DNA of 64,000 nucleotides from Boesenbergia rotunda (GCA_024364735.1 JAGFNQ010006416.1:186091-250090); one strand, 5' to 3'; counted from the stretch's first letter, positions 11,232 through 24,300 are shown. Notes: generated by a model not told the origin, from the sequence alone. A program made the numbers and translations.

Positions 11232-13253
11232 AAAAATTATAAAAAAATCATAATGAATTTTTATTAGTTATAAAGTTAATTTCATATGAAAATAAATAGG
11301 GAAGAATAAAATTTAATATAAAAATGAGTAGAAAAGAATATTATTTAATATGAAAATAAATAGAAAATGATATAATTAGTTTAAATATTTTTAATAATTA
11401 TTTAAAAATTATATTAAAAAAATAGCTGGTCAAATTCTGACCATTTAATGCAGTCCATATTTTTATACTCGTCGCTTGCTTCATTTAACGACTTTAGAAA
11501 GGAAATACTTGTATATATACCAGCTGCACCAAACTGTCAATAATCATCATCAGGTAGAGGATTGATTATCTGATTGATTTGATCTAGCAAATCGAAATAG
11601 CAAGCTGCAGGGGTCAGAATAGGGTAGCGGCCATTGAACTGCCATTTAAATAATTATATGCAACCTGATATTAAGATTTAAACATATATATACATGCATG
11701 GTTCGATGATCAGTGCGAGTTAATTTTCCTCCCCCGAAACCAAATCAATCCAAATGAAACAAACATACCCTTGTGACAAAGTTTCACTTTTCCCAAACCA
11801 CATATCCCTCTTTTCTCCCCTCGAGTCCTCTATCCTCTCAATTAATTACTAGTCATTGGAAGGCTTTCCATTTTTTTTTTTTTTAATGTGGTAATTACTT
11901 AACTTTGGGTGTTGAAAAAGAACCAAGTGTTGGAAAGGATGCGAAAAGTTGGAGCTAACAACGTGAGGGCAGACATGGAGAATATACTAGGGTTTGCCGT
12001 TTGTATGACTCCAAACACTAGAATCCAAACTGCTAAACTAGTAAACAATCCTTCAAGGCAAAGTTAGGACATCGAAATCTAGAATCCAATGTAATTTTCA
12101 ACCATCGGAGTACTAAAGTCAGCTCACAAGCCGACGACTTCCCACACTTCAAAAAATTCACTCGTGTATCTAACTAAGTCTTCTTCTTCTTTTTTCATCC
12201 CTATTATTCTTAACTCTCTATTTTTTCTTTTACTATTCTTTAAAGCATGCATGCATCGATTAAACTAGCTTAATGAAAGACCCGAGGCGAGGATTATTCT
12301 GCTCTGAGACATTTTTTAAAATTTATTTCTCCCTTTTTGGTTCAAAGACAGGCAATGCTAGTATTTCAAGAGAATGCATTAGTTTAATACTCACACGTGG
12401 TTGCCACTTACTACCTTGATGGTAAATAAATAATTACAAAGTTTTACAAAAATATAATGTCTAGACACGATATCACAATAGCTTGAAGACAGCAAAAAAG
12501 AATATGTCTGTATGCATGTTTGCCATGCACGCACTGTCTCTCTTCATCCTCATGACAATTCTGATATATATAAATCTCGCCAGCCAATTTTTGGGATCTA
12601 CATGCAAAATGTTTGGATAACATGAATTAATTCTATTAATATTTACTCGAATTTTTTTCTTTGTCGATCACTTGAATTTTTACTAATTATATGTTGCCAT
12701 GATAAACAATAGCTTGCATGATAATAAAACATAAATATGTTATGATGCATTTAAAAGATTCAAGATGTTATGATAAATATGAAAAACCAGTAGAAGATTA
12801 AGTATGATAGATTTATTAAATTCATCTCAATTTAATCAATTAAAAATCTCCTTTTAGCTTTTTAGCATATTTGAAATTTGAATATTGTTTTATTAAATTG
12901 TCTAAACTTTTCTCTGTATGGGGTGGTGGTGCTGTCGGCTTTCGGTTAAATGTTTTCGTAATGCACATCAAGTCCCACACAAGATCTTCGGTACAAGATT
13001 GAGTTCATACAATACATTTATTTTCGAACAGCAAATTAAAGGGGAACACCAAATTATGGGTTAATCATTCCGATTAGCAAAGTTATTAATTAGGACGCAA
13101 CTTTTGCTACCACGTTGCTTTGTCACTGGCATAAAACATTTTTCCATCTGCACCCCTCACTTACATAATATTTAATACAGAGGGCCGGCAAATGCCAAAA
13201 TTAAATTGGTGAAATTCATGTGGCCTACTGAAATATTTACCATGCTTACTATG
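11232..13253. other. AT-rich intergenic DNA upstream of the IDD gene; no gene seen
   Basis: Two kilobases with no coding region or recognisable element on either strand. It is AT-rich, with short homopolymers (a T run near 11870) and several stretches of simple AT sequence. The right end presumably holds the IDD promoter. Confidence 0.6.
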
Positions 13254-13261
13254 TATAAATA
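13254..13261 (+). promoter_or_regulatory. TATA box of the IDD gene
   Basis: TATAAATA, 78 bp before the chosen ATG at 13339. Transcription about 30 bp downstream would begin near 13285, which is after the in-frame ATG at 13276. That argues for the start at 13339. Confidence 0.6.
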
Positions 13262-13338
13262 CGCCCATTATATGCATGGTTACCTCTATAAGCTTTCTTC
13301 TAGCTCCCACTGAATTTCTTCAGGAACGTGATCCACAA

Positions 13339-14602
13339 ATGTCTTCAATCTCCAAAACCCTCAGCCACTCCTCCAATCCACCGCCTCCGAAGAAGAAGCG
13401 GAATCTCCCCGGAACACCAGGCAAGCAAGCAAGCAAGCAACATATTCATCGAACCAACATTGAAAATATATTTAACCAATCAATCTGTTGGCTACGTGCG
13501 TACAGATCCTGAAGCAGAGGTGATTGCTCTGTCTCCGAGAACACTGTTAGCGAGCAACCGTTTCGTGTGCGAGATCTGCGGCAAGGGGTTCCAACGCGAC
13601 CAGAACCTGCAACTCCACCGGCGCGGCCATAACCTGCCGTGGAAGCTCCGGCAGCGCAGCGGCAAGGAGTCGCGGAAGCGGGTGTACGTGTGCCCGGAGC
13701 CGGGCTGCGTCCACCACAACCCCTCCCGCGCCCTCGGCGACCTCACCGGCATCAAGAAGCACTTCTGCCGGAAGCACGGCGAGAAGCGGTGGAAGTGCGA
13801 CAAGTGCGCCAAGAAGTATGCGGTGCAGTCGGACTGGAAGGCCCACGTCAAGACCTGCGGCACCAGGGAGTACCGCTGCGACTGCGGCACTCTCTTCTCC
13901 AGGTGTAGAGATCGATCAATCGATCAACGCAGTCAATAAGCACTAATTAAATCGCGAAGGTTCATTAGTTTTTCGTTGATTTGTTTTTCGATTAAGTACA
14001 GGAGAGACAGTTTCATCACTCACAGGGCATTTTGCGATGCCTTGGCTGAGGAAACCGCAAGAGTCTCAGCGGCAGTGTTCAACAATATTACCAGTAACAT
14101 GGATCTGAAGCCAATTACAAGCTTCATCGACGACCTAAATAATGGTACTGATCAGGCCGTAATAGTAGATCAGCCGGTCAAGCAAAGGGAGTCTCGTGGA
14201 GTACTGAATACTTCCGCCTTGAATGGTCATCTCTACGGCTCCTGCTCAAATTTGCGACAACCTGAAGGTCAGTTGAGTTGGATTGGTAACAGTGATAACC
14301 ATGGTGATATATTCTCATCATCGAGCATGGGTGCCATAACAAGCACCTCATTATCAATCACGAGAACTGTAAAAGGGGCAAATGTTTTCGCCCATGGGAG
14401 CTTCCCCTCCGTCTTTAGCTCTCTCGAGCATAACCCAACGCTGGGGTCGGATACATCGGCGACGGCATTGCTGCAGAAAGCGGCACAAGTTGGTGCTTCC
14501 ACCATTCCATTCTTGGGTAGCTTATTCAAGGAGGATCTTGGAGGGGAGACTAGAGATTTCTTGGGTGTCGAAATGCATCCGTCAATTAGCGGATGGCTTT
14601 GA
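13339..14602 (+). CDS. IDD: INDETERMINATE-DOMAIN (IDD) C2H2 zinc-finger transcription factor
   Basis: Three coding exons: 13339-13420, 13506-13902 and 14002-14602, giving a 359-residue nuclear DNA-binding protein. The N-terminus has the IDD block PPPPKKKRNLPGTP, a nuclear localisation signal. Four zinc fingers follow: residues 47-69 (C2H2), 88-118 (C2H2), 123-145 (C2HC) and 150-171 (C2HC). The linkers HNLPWKL and SRALGDLTGIKKHFCRKHGE are diagnostic of the family. The C-terminus keeps the two conserved IDD motifs SATALLQKAAQVGAS and TRDFLGV. Intron 1 (13421-13505) begins GC, not GT. Intron 2 (13903-14001) is GT-AG. Phases 1 and 2 agree with the IDD reading frame. Exon 2 is strikingly GC-rich and exon 3 is not. 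The protein is short for the family (usually about 400-600 residues), mostly in the spacer between the fingers and the C-terminal motifs. IDD proteins act in shoot, root, gravitropism and flowering programmes; I cannot assign a subclass. Confidence 0.93.
13421..13505 (+). other. IDD intron 1, non-canonical GC-AG, donor inside a GCAA repeat
   Basis: The family frame requires joining ...GGAACACCAG to ATCCTGAAGC, giving GTP-DPEAEVIALSP. The junction is CAG|GCAAGC ... GTACAG|AT. The first 20 intron bases are (GCAA)5, written GCAAGCAAGC twice. No GT lies near enough to restore the frame. Confidence 0.85.
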
Positions 14603-14628
14603 GCATGATTTGCAACTGTGTCGAGACA

Positions 14629-14634
14629 AATAAA
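14629..14634 (+). terminator. Candidate polyadenylation signal of the IDD gene
   Basis: AATAAA, 26 bp after the stop codon. It is very close to the stop, so a later signal may be used. Confidence 0.35.
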
Positions 14635-15165
14635 AATTGATGAAAACTTTGCGAGAGAATTAACTTTGTTGAAGATGGCCGAAGATCCATGGAATATTAT
14701 ACTCATGCTCGTAAATTAGCTCTGTTATTGCACTCCCATCTTTAATTCAAACTCTACAAGAGCTTTCAAATATACATAGCTTGCTTACCACTACATTCAT
14801 TAAGTAATGGTAATTACTGATTCGGTCTGTTTTTCAAACAAAGCCAAATTTAATCTATATTTAATTTGCTCTCCGCCTGTCAACCACAGCAAGCCTCTGC
14901 TGCTGCGGATGGTTTGGAAGCATTTTGGTCAAGCATTTTCCACCTTGATGGATTCGAGGGCGAAGGTCTCTGCGAAGAAAGCGTTGTCCCTTGAGGGATA
15001 GCCTTTATGCGGCGCAAATCTGCCTTTAAATTTGCTGCCCACGAGTATGGTAATTAATGTTTTTAGTCAGGGTGACTCTTTAGTTCCTCCCACCATTCCA
15101 CATTCTCAAAAATGATATGGCGAGTAATTGCATGGATGGGAAGGGCACCGGCAGCTCCTCAATAA
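14635..15165. other. IDD downstream region; no feature recognised
   Basis: It contains a 64-codon open stretch near 14807-15001 without family resemblance that I can name. Nothing else stands out. Confidence 0.5.
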
Positions 15166-15169
15166 TAAT

Positions 15170-16425
15170 ATGCACTAGCAATTGCACGATATATATCTAT
15201 AAAAAAAAGAAAATGGAATAATTAAATCCAAGAAATCCACAGAGATGTAAAATGATATACAAGTCAGAGTGAATCATTAGGACAAATATACATTTGATTG
15301 GGTAGAAATTGAGAAAAAGAAATAAATTCAAAAGTGTTTTTGAAAAAAAATATATATAATCACATATAGATGGGTTAAGAAATCATAAATTCTAAATTGA
15401 AAAGGAAAAAGACTAAAATGTCCTAAAAATTAAAAATAAATAATTAAAAATATATATAATCTAACATCCTCTCAAACTCACGATGCTACAGCTAGAAGCA
15501 TTGAGAGTTTGTTAAATAAAAAACGGAAGCGTGAAGTGGAATAAGCCTTGATAAACATATCAGCTATCTGTAACGAGGAAGAACAAAAGGTAGCGTGATA
15601 GTGTCAAGCCGTAGACGATGACGAATGAAATGATAATCAATCTTAATATGCTTCGTTCACTTATAAAAAACTATATTACGAACAATCTGAATGACACTAT
15701 GATTATCACAATGAATAGCAGTATGTTATCGAAGAAAATTTTCTATATCAGCAAGCAACCAACGTAGCTAAACAATTTCACAAGTGGTAGTAGCCATGAC
15801 ACGATACTCAACTTCTGTGAAAGATCTAAAAATAATATCTTGCTTCTTACTCTTCCAAGAGATAAGTGAATCTCCAAGAAAAATACAAAAGTCGATGGTG
15901 GACTTACGATCCATAAAGTCACCTGCCCAATCAGCATCAAAGTATGCATACAACTCTAACAAGGAAGTAGAAGGGAATAAGAGACTCTGAAACTGAGTTC
16001 CCCAAAGATACCGGAGAATACGAAGAATGACAATCAAATGAACTGTGATAGGTGCAGCAACAAACTGACTAACCACATACACAGTATACACAATCAGGAC
16101 GAATGACAGTGAGATAAACCAAGTTTCCCATAACTGTACGATAGAGACTAGGATCTAGTAAAGGAGAATCATCTGATAGAGAGTACTGAACATTAGTCTC
16201 AAGGGTAGAATCAACAATCCTGTTGTCAGTGAGACACACACGCTCAAATAGATCAACTATATATTTTGACTGAAACAAGAGATAAGCTTTTGGAGAACAA
16301 ACCATCTCGATCTTCAGAAAATAGCGTAGTAAACCCAAGTCTTTCATAGTAAAGCAACGAGCTAATTCAAACTTCAAAAACTCAATTCCATCAAAGTTAT
16401 CGCCAGTAGTTATCATGTCAGCCAC
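15170..16425 (-). mobile_element. Ty1/copia 3' half (RT end, RNase H, PPT, part of 3' LTR)
   Basis: On the minus strand from 16425: RT from VADMITTGDN onward (the usual YVDD box is reduced to V-A-D), then FTMKDLGLLRYFL. The RNase H region at 16091-15743 has YAYFDADWAGDFMDRKST, SWKSKKQD and TEVEYRVMA. Further remnants reach about 15540. A purine tract TTTGAGAGGA (15467-15478) precedes an LTR start TGTTAG at 15466; the LTR runs left for perhaps 300 bp, with its far end uncertain. Several stops and shifts are present. The element is cut at 16425, exactly inside the catalytic motif, by the solo-LTR cluster. Confidence 0.85.
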
Positions 16426-19400
16426 TGTAAGAATACGGGAAGTTTTAGGGGTAAAAAGGCAAAACTTCCGAACTTGAGTGCTACTGTGAGAATTACTGAA
16501 TGAGGAGGGGTTAAATGCAAAAGTCCATTAGTATATTATAATTGGTTTCCCCCTCTTCTTCGCAGAACCCTATCAAAACTCGATCTCTGTCTCTCTCTGT
16601 TGTCTTCGCTTTCTCCGCTTGAAATCGTCGACTTCTGAGGGAGTCTTCATTCATCGTCTTCGTGTCCTTGCGAGCGCACAACGGGCTTAGATCGACTCTT
16701 CTTCCGTTGAATCGAAGGTAAGTGGTAGTTGTTTTGTGGTTTCTGTAAGAATACAAAAATTTTAACGATTAAAAAGCAAAAATTCTGAAACTTGAGGGCT
16801 TCTGTGAAAATAACTAAATTTGAAGGGGTTATATGCAAAAGTCCCTTTGTACATCATATTGTTTCCCCCTAGCTTTCGCAGAACCGATTAAAGCCCGAAC
16901 TCTCTCTCTCTCTCTCGTCTTCGTCTTCTCTGCCTGAGATCGTTGGCGTCTGAGGGAGTTTTCTTCGTCTCCATGTCCTTGCGAGCGCACGACGGAGCTT
17001 AGATCGGCTTCTTGTTCCGTCGAATCGAAGGTGAGTGGTAGTTGATTTGTGGTTTCAAACGGTTTCCGATCGTGATTGAGTTCTTGAGTTAATGATCTAT
17101 GGAGTTTTATGGATCTAGGGTGCGGTTTGTGGGCGGTGCTCCATCTTCTTCCTACCTTTCTCTCACGACCGCCATCGCGAGCAAGCGAGACCGCTGGGTC
17201 TTTCTCCTCTTGCAATCGCGACGTTTTGGGGGAAACGGGTTCTGTGTTGGGGTGGAAGTTAAACCTGTGCTGAGGAAGAATTGCAAACAGATTGATCCAA
17301 GAATCCCTCGATCAACTCTGTCAAGATAAGAGTTGTTCGTTTGTGTTAAGCAGGGAAATTATTTCTGATTAGAATGTATGGTGTTAGATTTGGAATTGTT
17401 TCACTCGATCTGAGATTTGGGTTTTCGAATCTCTGTTTCTTGTTGGTATCTGATCTTGGATTTGTGCGGAGGTGTAGTCGGTTTTGAGTTGTTATTATCG
17501 ATTGATCTGAATGAAGGTTGTTTCTTGCAGTGGGTTTCCTTTTGGTGCTCTGTGTGAATCAAGATTCGAGTTCTTCATTTAGGGTTTGCAGATCTGGTTG
17601 TTGGATCGTGTGATCTTGGGCCTGAGTTTTGGGAGAATGTATTCAATTTCCGTTGTTTCCTTTTACCGTGAAGTTGATTTTGAAGCTCAACCTAATCTGT
17701 GGTTGTTGATTAGATTACCTATTATCTAGAGTTTCGATTAGTTCTGCTTATCTTCAAGTGTGTTCTTTGTTGCTGGGACGAAAATGGATCAAGGGATTGC
17801 TCGGGCTGTTGGTTTTGTAGCTGTGAATCTGGTTGGTTGTAGGTCAAAGTTTGTGTTGATGGGTTACTTCGATTCTTCGTTAGGTGAGTGCCCTGTTTGT
17901 AGCTTGTGGGTTTGATTCCTGCCGTGGGCTACTTAGGGTTTGGGTTGAGTTTGGATGGTTCATCCAATGGTGACGTAAGCTACTCACTTTAGGGTGAGTT
18001 ATTAGAAGATTTATCATTTAATTTGGATTAATTAATTGATTTCAATGGTCAGGGTTAATCCTAATTTTATTAGAGGGTACATTTGGCTAAGTATCTTATG
18101 GGTTTGTAGCTAAGTGATTTCGTATTTGATGTAGGACATTGATTGCAGCGGCTATCTTCGTAGTGGATTTTCCTTTTGGACGGGGGTTTCTCGCCGCATG
18201 GACTTCTTCGTATCGAGGCGGGTACTTTTTGATTATATCTGTATTAGATATAATCCCCTCTTATGCATAGTTAGATATAGATAGTAGTGGGGATACTGAT
18301 ACTTCTATTTCTGTACTCTTTCTTTCGGTAGTTGTTTCTGTTAGCTTTACCACTTATTGTTCTTTATTTCTACGTGGATTGGTTGTATGTACAGCTTACC
18401 TTATACCTTACGCTAGGGTTTAGGTTATGGTGCATACCGGTTATCTGAACAACTGCATATCATGTAGATGACAGTAGGGATAGATAGTGGATGATGCATA
18501 GGAAGTGACATGCATCATTGTTGCACGTAGCCTAGGTGGACGACTCTTGACTCCCTGGAGGTTGAGATGGGTCGGTGGACTTGCTACTCGTGTAGGGGCA
18601 TATGTAGGCGACCTTTGACTCCCCTTGTGATTGAGATGGGCCGTCAGACTTGCCACATGACCTGTCGTGTAGTCTCAGTTCCACTATTTGTTAGTGGATT
18701 ATAGGTCACGGCGCTGCAGCAAGTCCCCTATTCTGTCTAGAGATAGTTAGGGATGAGGGAGCGTTACTTTTCCTTAGGGCGAAGTATGTTCCGGTCTGAG
18801 ACCCTGCTCATTTGGTTTCGGGTGATGCACGATGATGGTCGTCTTAGTGGAGGGAGGACCTGATCAGAGCCCTACCCACTCGATTTCGCGTGATGCGCGA
18901 CGGTGACCGTCTGGCGTCAGGGGTGACCCATGTTGCATCATGAGCATGCTTTGCATCTCTGCATTTGGTTATGTTTGCTGCACTCGATTGCTGCATTTGG
19001 TTAACATGCATGTTATTGGGTTTGGATCGACACAGGTAGGTATGTACTTCCTTTCTTTCTTATGGTTCAGTTCTACATCTCTTTTTATTGCGTTTATCTT
19101 CAGTATGACGTTAGTTGGTGACTTACTGCTAGTATAACTTTCTATGGATATTGGAGTGTATTCGCTGAGTTCTTTGGACTCACTCCGTTAGCCTTGTTTT
19201 TCTCCTTTCAGGATGATCGGCTAGATTGCCCAGCAGCCAGTCCTAGTTCGTTTGTTTCCGAGACGATTCCCGAGATTGTCTTTGTATTTTCATAGTGGTA
19301 CATGTTAGTACCCTTTTTCCTTGTTCGTTTTGTCTTTTCATTTCCGCTGCTGTATTTTGTTCTCTGTTGTGTCGTTTCTTTTCACTGTAGTATAGTTGTA

Positions 19401-19633
19401 CTTTTGTGTGTCATGGAGGCCTTGATTGTGTTTTGCTTTGTCGTAAGTCGTACCGGTACGTAGCTTTTGTCGTCGTTTCCGTTTTCAAGTCATTCAACGG
19501 CTTGTTGCTGCCCTATAGGTTGCGGTACAAGCGGGCTGAGAGAGTCGTAGTTGTTAGGTTTTAGAACTGGCCGCCAGGTCGAGGGAGTAGCAGTCCAGTT
19601 AGTATCGGACAGACAGCTCCTCGGGGCGTGATA
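16426..19633 (+). repeat. Solo-LTR-like copy A (family with GGGGCGTGACA end), with duplicated 5' end
   Basis: It starts TGTAAGAATAC and ends GGGGCGTGATA. The first ~318 bp (16426-16743) are repeated immediately (16744-~17060), including the GGGGTTAAATGCAAAAGTCC-like motif and the pyrimidine-rich leader. Further in come a GC-rich leader, the block near 18200-18330 (TGTATTAGATATAATCCCC), and a region of short imperfect repeats near 18520-18920. No protein is encoded. The TG...CA-type ends, length and terminal GGGGCGTGA resemble long Ty3/gypsy LTRs, but no PBS or pol flanks it, hence 'solo-LTR-like'. Confidence 0.6.
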
Positions 19634-21377
19634 GTTTCAAATGGTTTTCGATCATGATCGAGGTCTTGATTTGATGATCCTTCGAGTTTTGTGGATCTAG
19701 GGTTCTTGGAGGGCTGTTCTTGGAGGGCTGCGGATTAGAGGAAGTCGTAGGCTTCAAACTAGAACCGTGGGAGATGAAACTTTCCCCGACAAGCTCTGTT
19801 TCCGATGATCGTGGCTATACTCAGATTCGAGCAAGGGATTGCAGCATCGACCCAAACAAGGCAAGGACGATTTACTGTTTAGTTGGATTGGAGGAGGTGA
19901 GTTGATGGGTTTCCGTTTCTTATTTTTCCTAGAGTTGCGAATTTGGGGAACTCCGATGAATTAGGGCTTGGGGTCGAGCCTAACTTCGATATTGTGGTTG
20001 ATTTCCTTAGTTGGGATCACGTCGTGTATACCCGAGCAGAGTTCTTGCGTGCCATCTGAGGTAAGCTCTACTTTACTTTTGGTGATCGGTTTTGTTTGAG
20101 GATGTGGCTGGTTGATTAGATCGCATACATTTAGAGCTGCGATTCGTTTGTTTTTGCCTTCGAGTGTGTTTTGTGCAGTGAGGTTTGGTATTGGTTGTGT
20201 TGGCTTTCATTTGGCAATTGAATGCTTCTTGTGTAGCTTCAGATCAGTTTAGTGTGGATTAGGCTTTGATGGATTCCCGTGTTCCTTGAACTGCTTTTGG
20301 TTTTGCCATGAGCAGAGTTAATTAGGGGTTTGGGCTGAGATATTGTGTATTGGCTCTGTTCCAAGTTTCTGCCGTGTGAGTCTGTGAGGATTGGGAGCTT
20401 AATCTTGTTGTTATGTTGTCATTTTTCTTCATTTGGATCTCTACTAAGATTCTGTTGGTGTGCTATGATTAGTTTTGGATTGATCTTTGTGTACCATTGG
20501 TGTTTGTTGTGGGTTACCTAAGGAGGAAGGTACTTGATTAGTGTTTGGAATAGGGATCTTATTTTCCTTCTTTTATTGTGGTAAGCTTAAGCTGGATTAG
20601 GGTTGGTTTAATCTGGATTGGGTTAGCATTAATCTGGATTTGGATTAACTCGAGTGCGTATTAGAGATTGGTTCTAATTATGCTTAGCTTGTAACTTAGC
20701 TAATTTATTGGTTGTATAATTAGCTGAGTAATATTTTTGACGCAGAGCATTGACGTAGATCACACGTCGTAGATATTATTTTGGACAGGGGGTTCTCGTC
20801 GTACGGACTTCTTATTTTCGAGGCAGGTACTTTTGACTATATCTGTATTAGATATAATCGCCTTTTATGCATAGTTAGATATACATAGCAGTAGGGATAC
20901 ATGATACTTCTATTTCTGTACCTTTTCTTTCTGTAGTTGTATCTGTTATGCTTTACTATTTACAGTTCATTAATTCTGCGTGGATTGGTTCTATGTACCA
21001 CTTACCTTATACCTGACGTTAGGTTTTAGGCTATGGTGCATACCGATTACCTGGACTACTACATATATTGTAGATGACAGTAGGGTTAGATAGAGGGTGA
21101 TGCATGAGTTAGTGACATGCATCATCATTGCACGTAGCATAGGTGGTCTACCTTTGACTCCCTGGAAGTTGAGATGAGTCGTCGAACTTGCTACTCGTGT
21201 AGGGGCATATGTAGGCGACCTTTGACTCCCTGGTGGTTGAAATGGGTCGTCAGACTTGCCACATGAGCTGTCGTGTAATCCCAATTCCACTCTTCGTTAG
21301 TGGATTATAAACCACGGCGTTGCGACAGGTCCCCTATTCTGTCTGGAGATAGTCAGGGATGTGGGAGTGTTACTTTT
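19634..21377 (+). repeat. Partial solo-LTR-like copy B
   Basis: It aligns by eye with 17052 to about 18775 of copy A: it starts GTTTCAAATGGTTTTCGATC (A: GTTTCAAACGGTTTCCGATC), shares the TGTATTAGATATAATC block at ~20843, and ends in GGGAGTGTTACTTTT. It lacks both LTR ends. The join to A lies directly after A's terminal GTGATA, and the join to C directly before C's TGTAAAATACG. Confidence 0.6.
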
Positions 21378-24300
21378 TGTAAAATACGTCAATTTAAAAA
21401 TTCAGACTAGAAAATTTTTTTAGGTTTTTCCGGATTGAGTCTAGGGTTTTCGGTCCTACGGGAGGAGCCCAAGGGGCTTTCAGGTAAACTCTTAAATTAT
21501 GAAAAGATAAATAATCTAACCCTAAAGATTTATCCAGGTGGATTAAAATATAGTGGAGGGTTAAATGGCTAAAACCCTTACCCTAAGGGTAGTATTTAAA
21601 TTTCTTGAGATTGGTGGACCTTTTCGCAAAAAGACTATCCTTTATATATTTCTTTTCCTCTATTCATTTGCACGCGCAGCCAACACACGCAGACGCCTCC
21701 TCCCCTCGTGCCCTAGCCGCAGTCGCCGAAGCCGCAGCAAGCAGCCGACTCGATGCCTTCTCCTTCCTCGCTTTCTTCTCCTGCTTCTTGCAAGCTCTCC
21801 GATCGATCCTGCTCATGCGAGGGTGGGGCTAGGGTGCGACGCTTGCTTGGTGTTCTTCCCCTCTCACTGCGTCCGCCACAGGACCTCTCCCCTCCTCTGT
21901 GATCCCTCTCCACGCGAAGACGACCACTAGGTTACCCTTTCTGCTGGTCGATCGAAGTCGATCTCCCTCAGAGATTCTTCGGAGATTTGTCACAATCGAG
22001 GGCAGCAAACCGACGACAATATCCTCAAGGCCGACGGCCAAGCAACATCGTCAGGCTTGAGTAGCCACTGTTGGATTTCTCCTAGCCCATTTGTCGCCAG
22101 GATTTGGAGCAGGGAAGCTCTTCCGAGATTTTTATCAGGTAAGATTTGTGAGTTTTAGTGATGATCTTTGGATAAATTGGTTGATGATTCGATCTGGCTT
22201 TGAATCAGTTACTTCTTTGGTTGGAATCGATTTCTTGTGTTAGATGATAGGAATCGGCTGGATCGGTGGGGTTCCATTCGAATTCTTCTTGGATGCAGAT
22301 CTATTTCATTGGGTGAGTATTGGTTGTCGATCAGTTCAAGCGTTCTGCTCTAGGTTTGGATTAATTCACTGCGTATTCTTTGAGTTGTTTAGTTTGGTTG
22401 ATCTGTTATATGTCGTGAGCTGTGGATAAATGTTTGATCCGTAGCATTTTGGATTGAGAATAGCTTACCTCCATGATTTCTCTTTTAGTTGAGATGCATC
22501 GGTTTGAATTATGATGAATTGGTGTGTTTGGGTTGCAGAGATCACTGTGAGCTTCTCTGCGTGGTGAAGTTGCCTTTTGCTTACTATGAGGAATTGGTGG
22601 CAGTGTGAGTATGAGTTTTCTTTTCTACCTTGTTGTGTAGTATGGTTGATTACTGAATTCATGAAGGAAATGTTGATTACTTAGGAGATTTAAATTATGT
22701 TTAATGGATTGATGTAATTAATCATTCATGGGATGACTTGGTAATCTGGAGTGGATTGTAACCCTTAGAGTTGAATCTGGATTAAATTGGACTAGTTCCA
22801 TTTTTGGTCATGTGATGTCTTTCTTGATTTGGGTTGTATACAACCTCTTTTGCGCCATGATATCTTGTTGGGTTAGTTGATGATGGAGCTTGGTTAAGCT
22901 ATGTTGTGAGTGGAACATACGTAATTGGATATAGGTTATTGGTTTCATAGTGTGGCCTTGGGAATTAATATGGTGAATTGAATCTTAATCCAAAGCAAAC
23001 TAGGGTTACTCATTTAATTAGTGGTAATTAAATGAAATACGAGGATTAGGTTAACCCTAATACGATTTAGGGATTTGTTAGCTAGTTACTATTGTTGGAA
23101 TAATTATTTAATGTGTCCTTTGATACAGGGCACTGATTTGGATTATTGTTTCGAATTCTTGGACGGGAGGTTCTCATTGATACGGACTTCACTTACTTGG
23201 AGGCGGGTACCCTTTGACTTATCTATCTGATATTGTCATTTTGTTATGCATAGACTGTTATAGATAGCAGTAAGATCATACGCTATCCCTGTTTATTTTG
23301 CCTGTTCTGGATGCTTGTGGGTTATCTCTGTTTATTATGTCTGTCCTGGATACCTGTTGTTTAATCCTGAGTTATTATGCTATTAGTTCTATACAGTCTC
23401 AGGTATTGTCATATCTATTTGAATGCTAGAGATCGTGGTATTGGCTCCTGCCTTTGACCTTGAGGGATTAGTAGTTTTCCGGTCAGTATACCTTGTAGGT
23501 TACCTGTATTTCCTGTTATAGGATTTCAGACTGAGACTTAGTATACTGAGGACTTGGGAGGGAGGTATGTGTATCTATCATACACCATCTCTGCATTATT
23601 GCATGCTGACCCACGCGGACGTTGTGGACGATGTCCTGACTGGGTACAGGTTGTCACAGCTCCACCCACGCGGACATTATGGACAATCCTGACTGGGACT
23701 AGGGGGTGACACATGTCATTGCATCAGGGTGCTTTATATGTTTGGGGCATGCACCATCCTTGCATTGTTGCATGCTGACCCACGCGGACGTTGTGGACCA
23801 TGTCCTGACTGGGTACAGTTTGTCACAGCTCCACCCACGCGGACATTATGGACAATCCTGACTGGGACTAGGGGGTGACACATGTCATTGCACCATGTGC
23901 ATATTTTGCATTGTGCATTGTTTGCTGCACTTATTTGCTGCACTTGTTTGACATCGCATATTCTGGAGACTTGCTAACTGAGCTTATATGTCTATTGGTT
24001 TTCCTCTGGTATTTCTTACCCTCTATACAGGTTAGATGGATTCAGGTATATATCTACTTTGGTATGTTCAGTACTAGTTTTTCCCTACTATTGTTGTGAG
24101 ACTGTATTAGCTGAACTCTTATTGTTGGTATAACCTTCTATGCATATCTATTGGGTATCCGCTGAGCTATGGACTCACCCCGTTGCCATATATATATTTA
24201 TTTCAGGTTGATGTCTGAGAGGAGATCCCGAGCCGCCAGTCCCCAGCTCCCGAGGAGCCCCTTTTTGGTTTTCCTTGTTTTGTTATGGACCCTGTAGCAT

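Noticed and set aside
13276..13338. Upstream in-frame ATG extending the IDD protein by 21 residues
   Set aside because: It lies before the start site predicted from the TATA box, and the added residues do not resemble IDD N-termini.
13492..13890. Long open frames antisense to, and in another frame of, IDD exon 2
   Set aside because: The high GC3 of the zinc-finger exon removes stops in other frames; no domain is recognisable in them.
14807..15001. Possible missing MORC 3' exon left of the LTR cluster
   Set aside because: It is on the opposite strand and shows none of the MORC S5 or coiled-coil motifs.
21565..21930. 121-codon ORF with a Ser/Arg-rich stretch
   Set aside because: It lies in the GC-rich leader of solo-LTR-like copy C and has no homologous frame in copies A or D.
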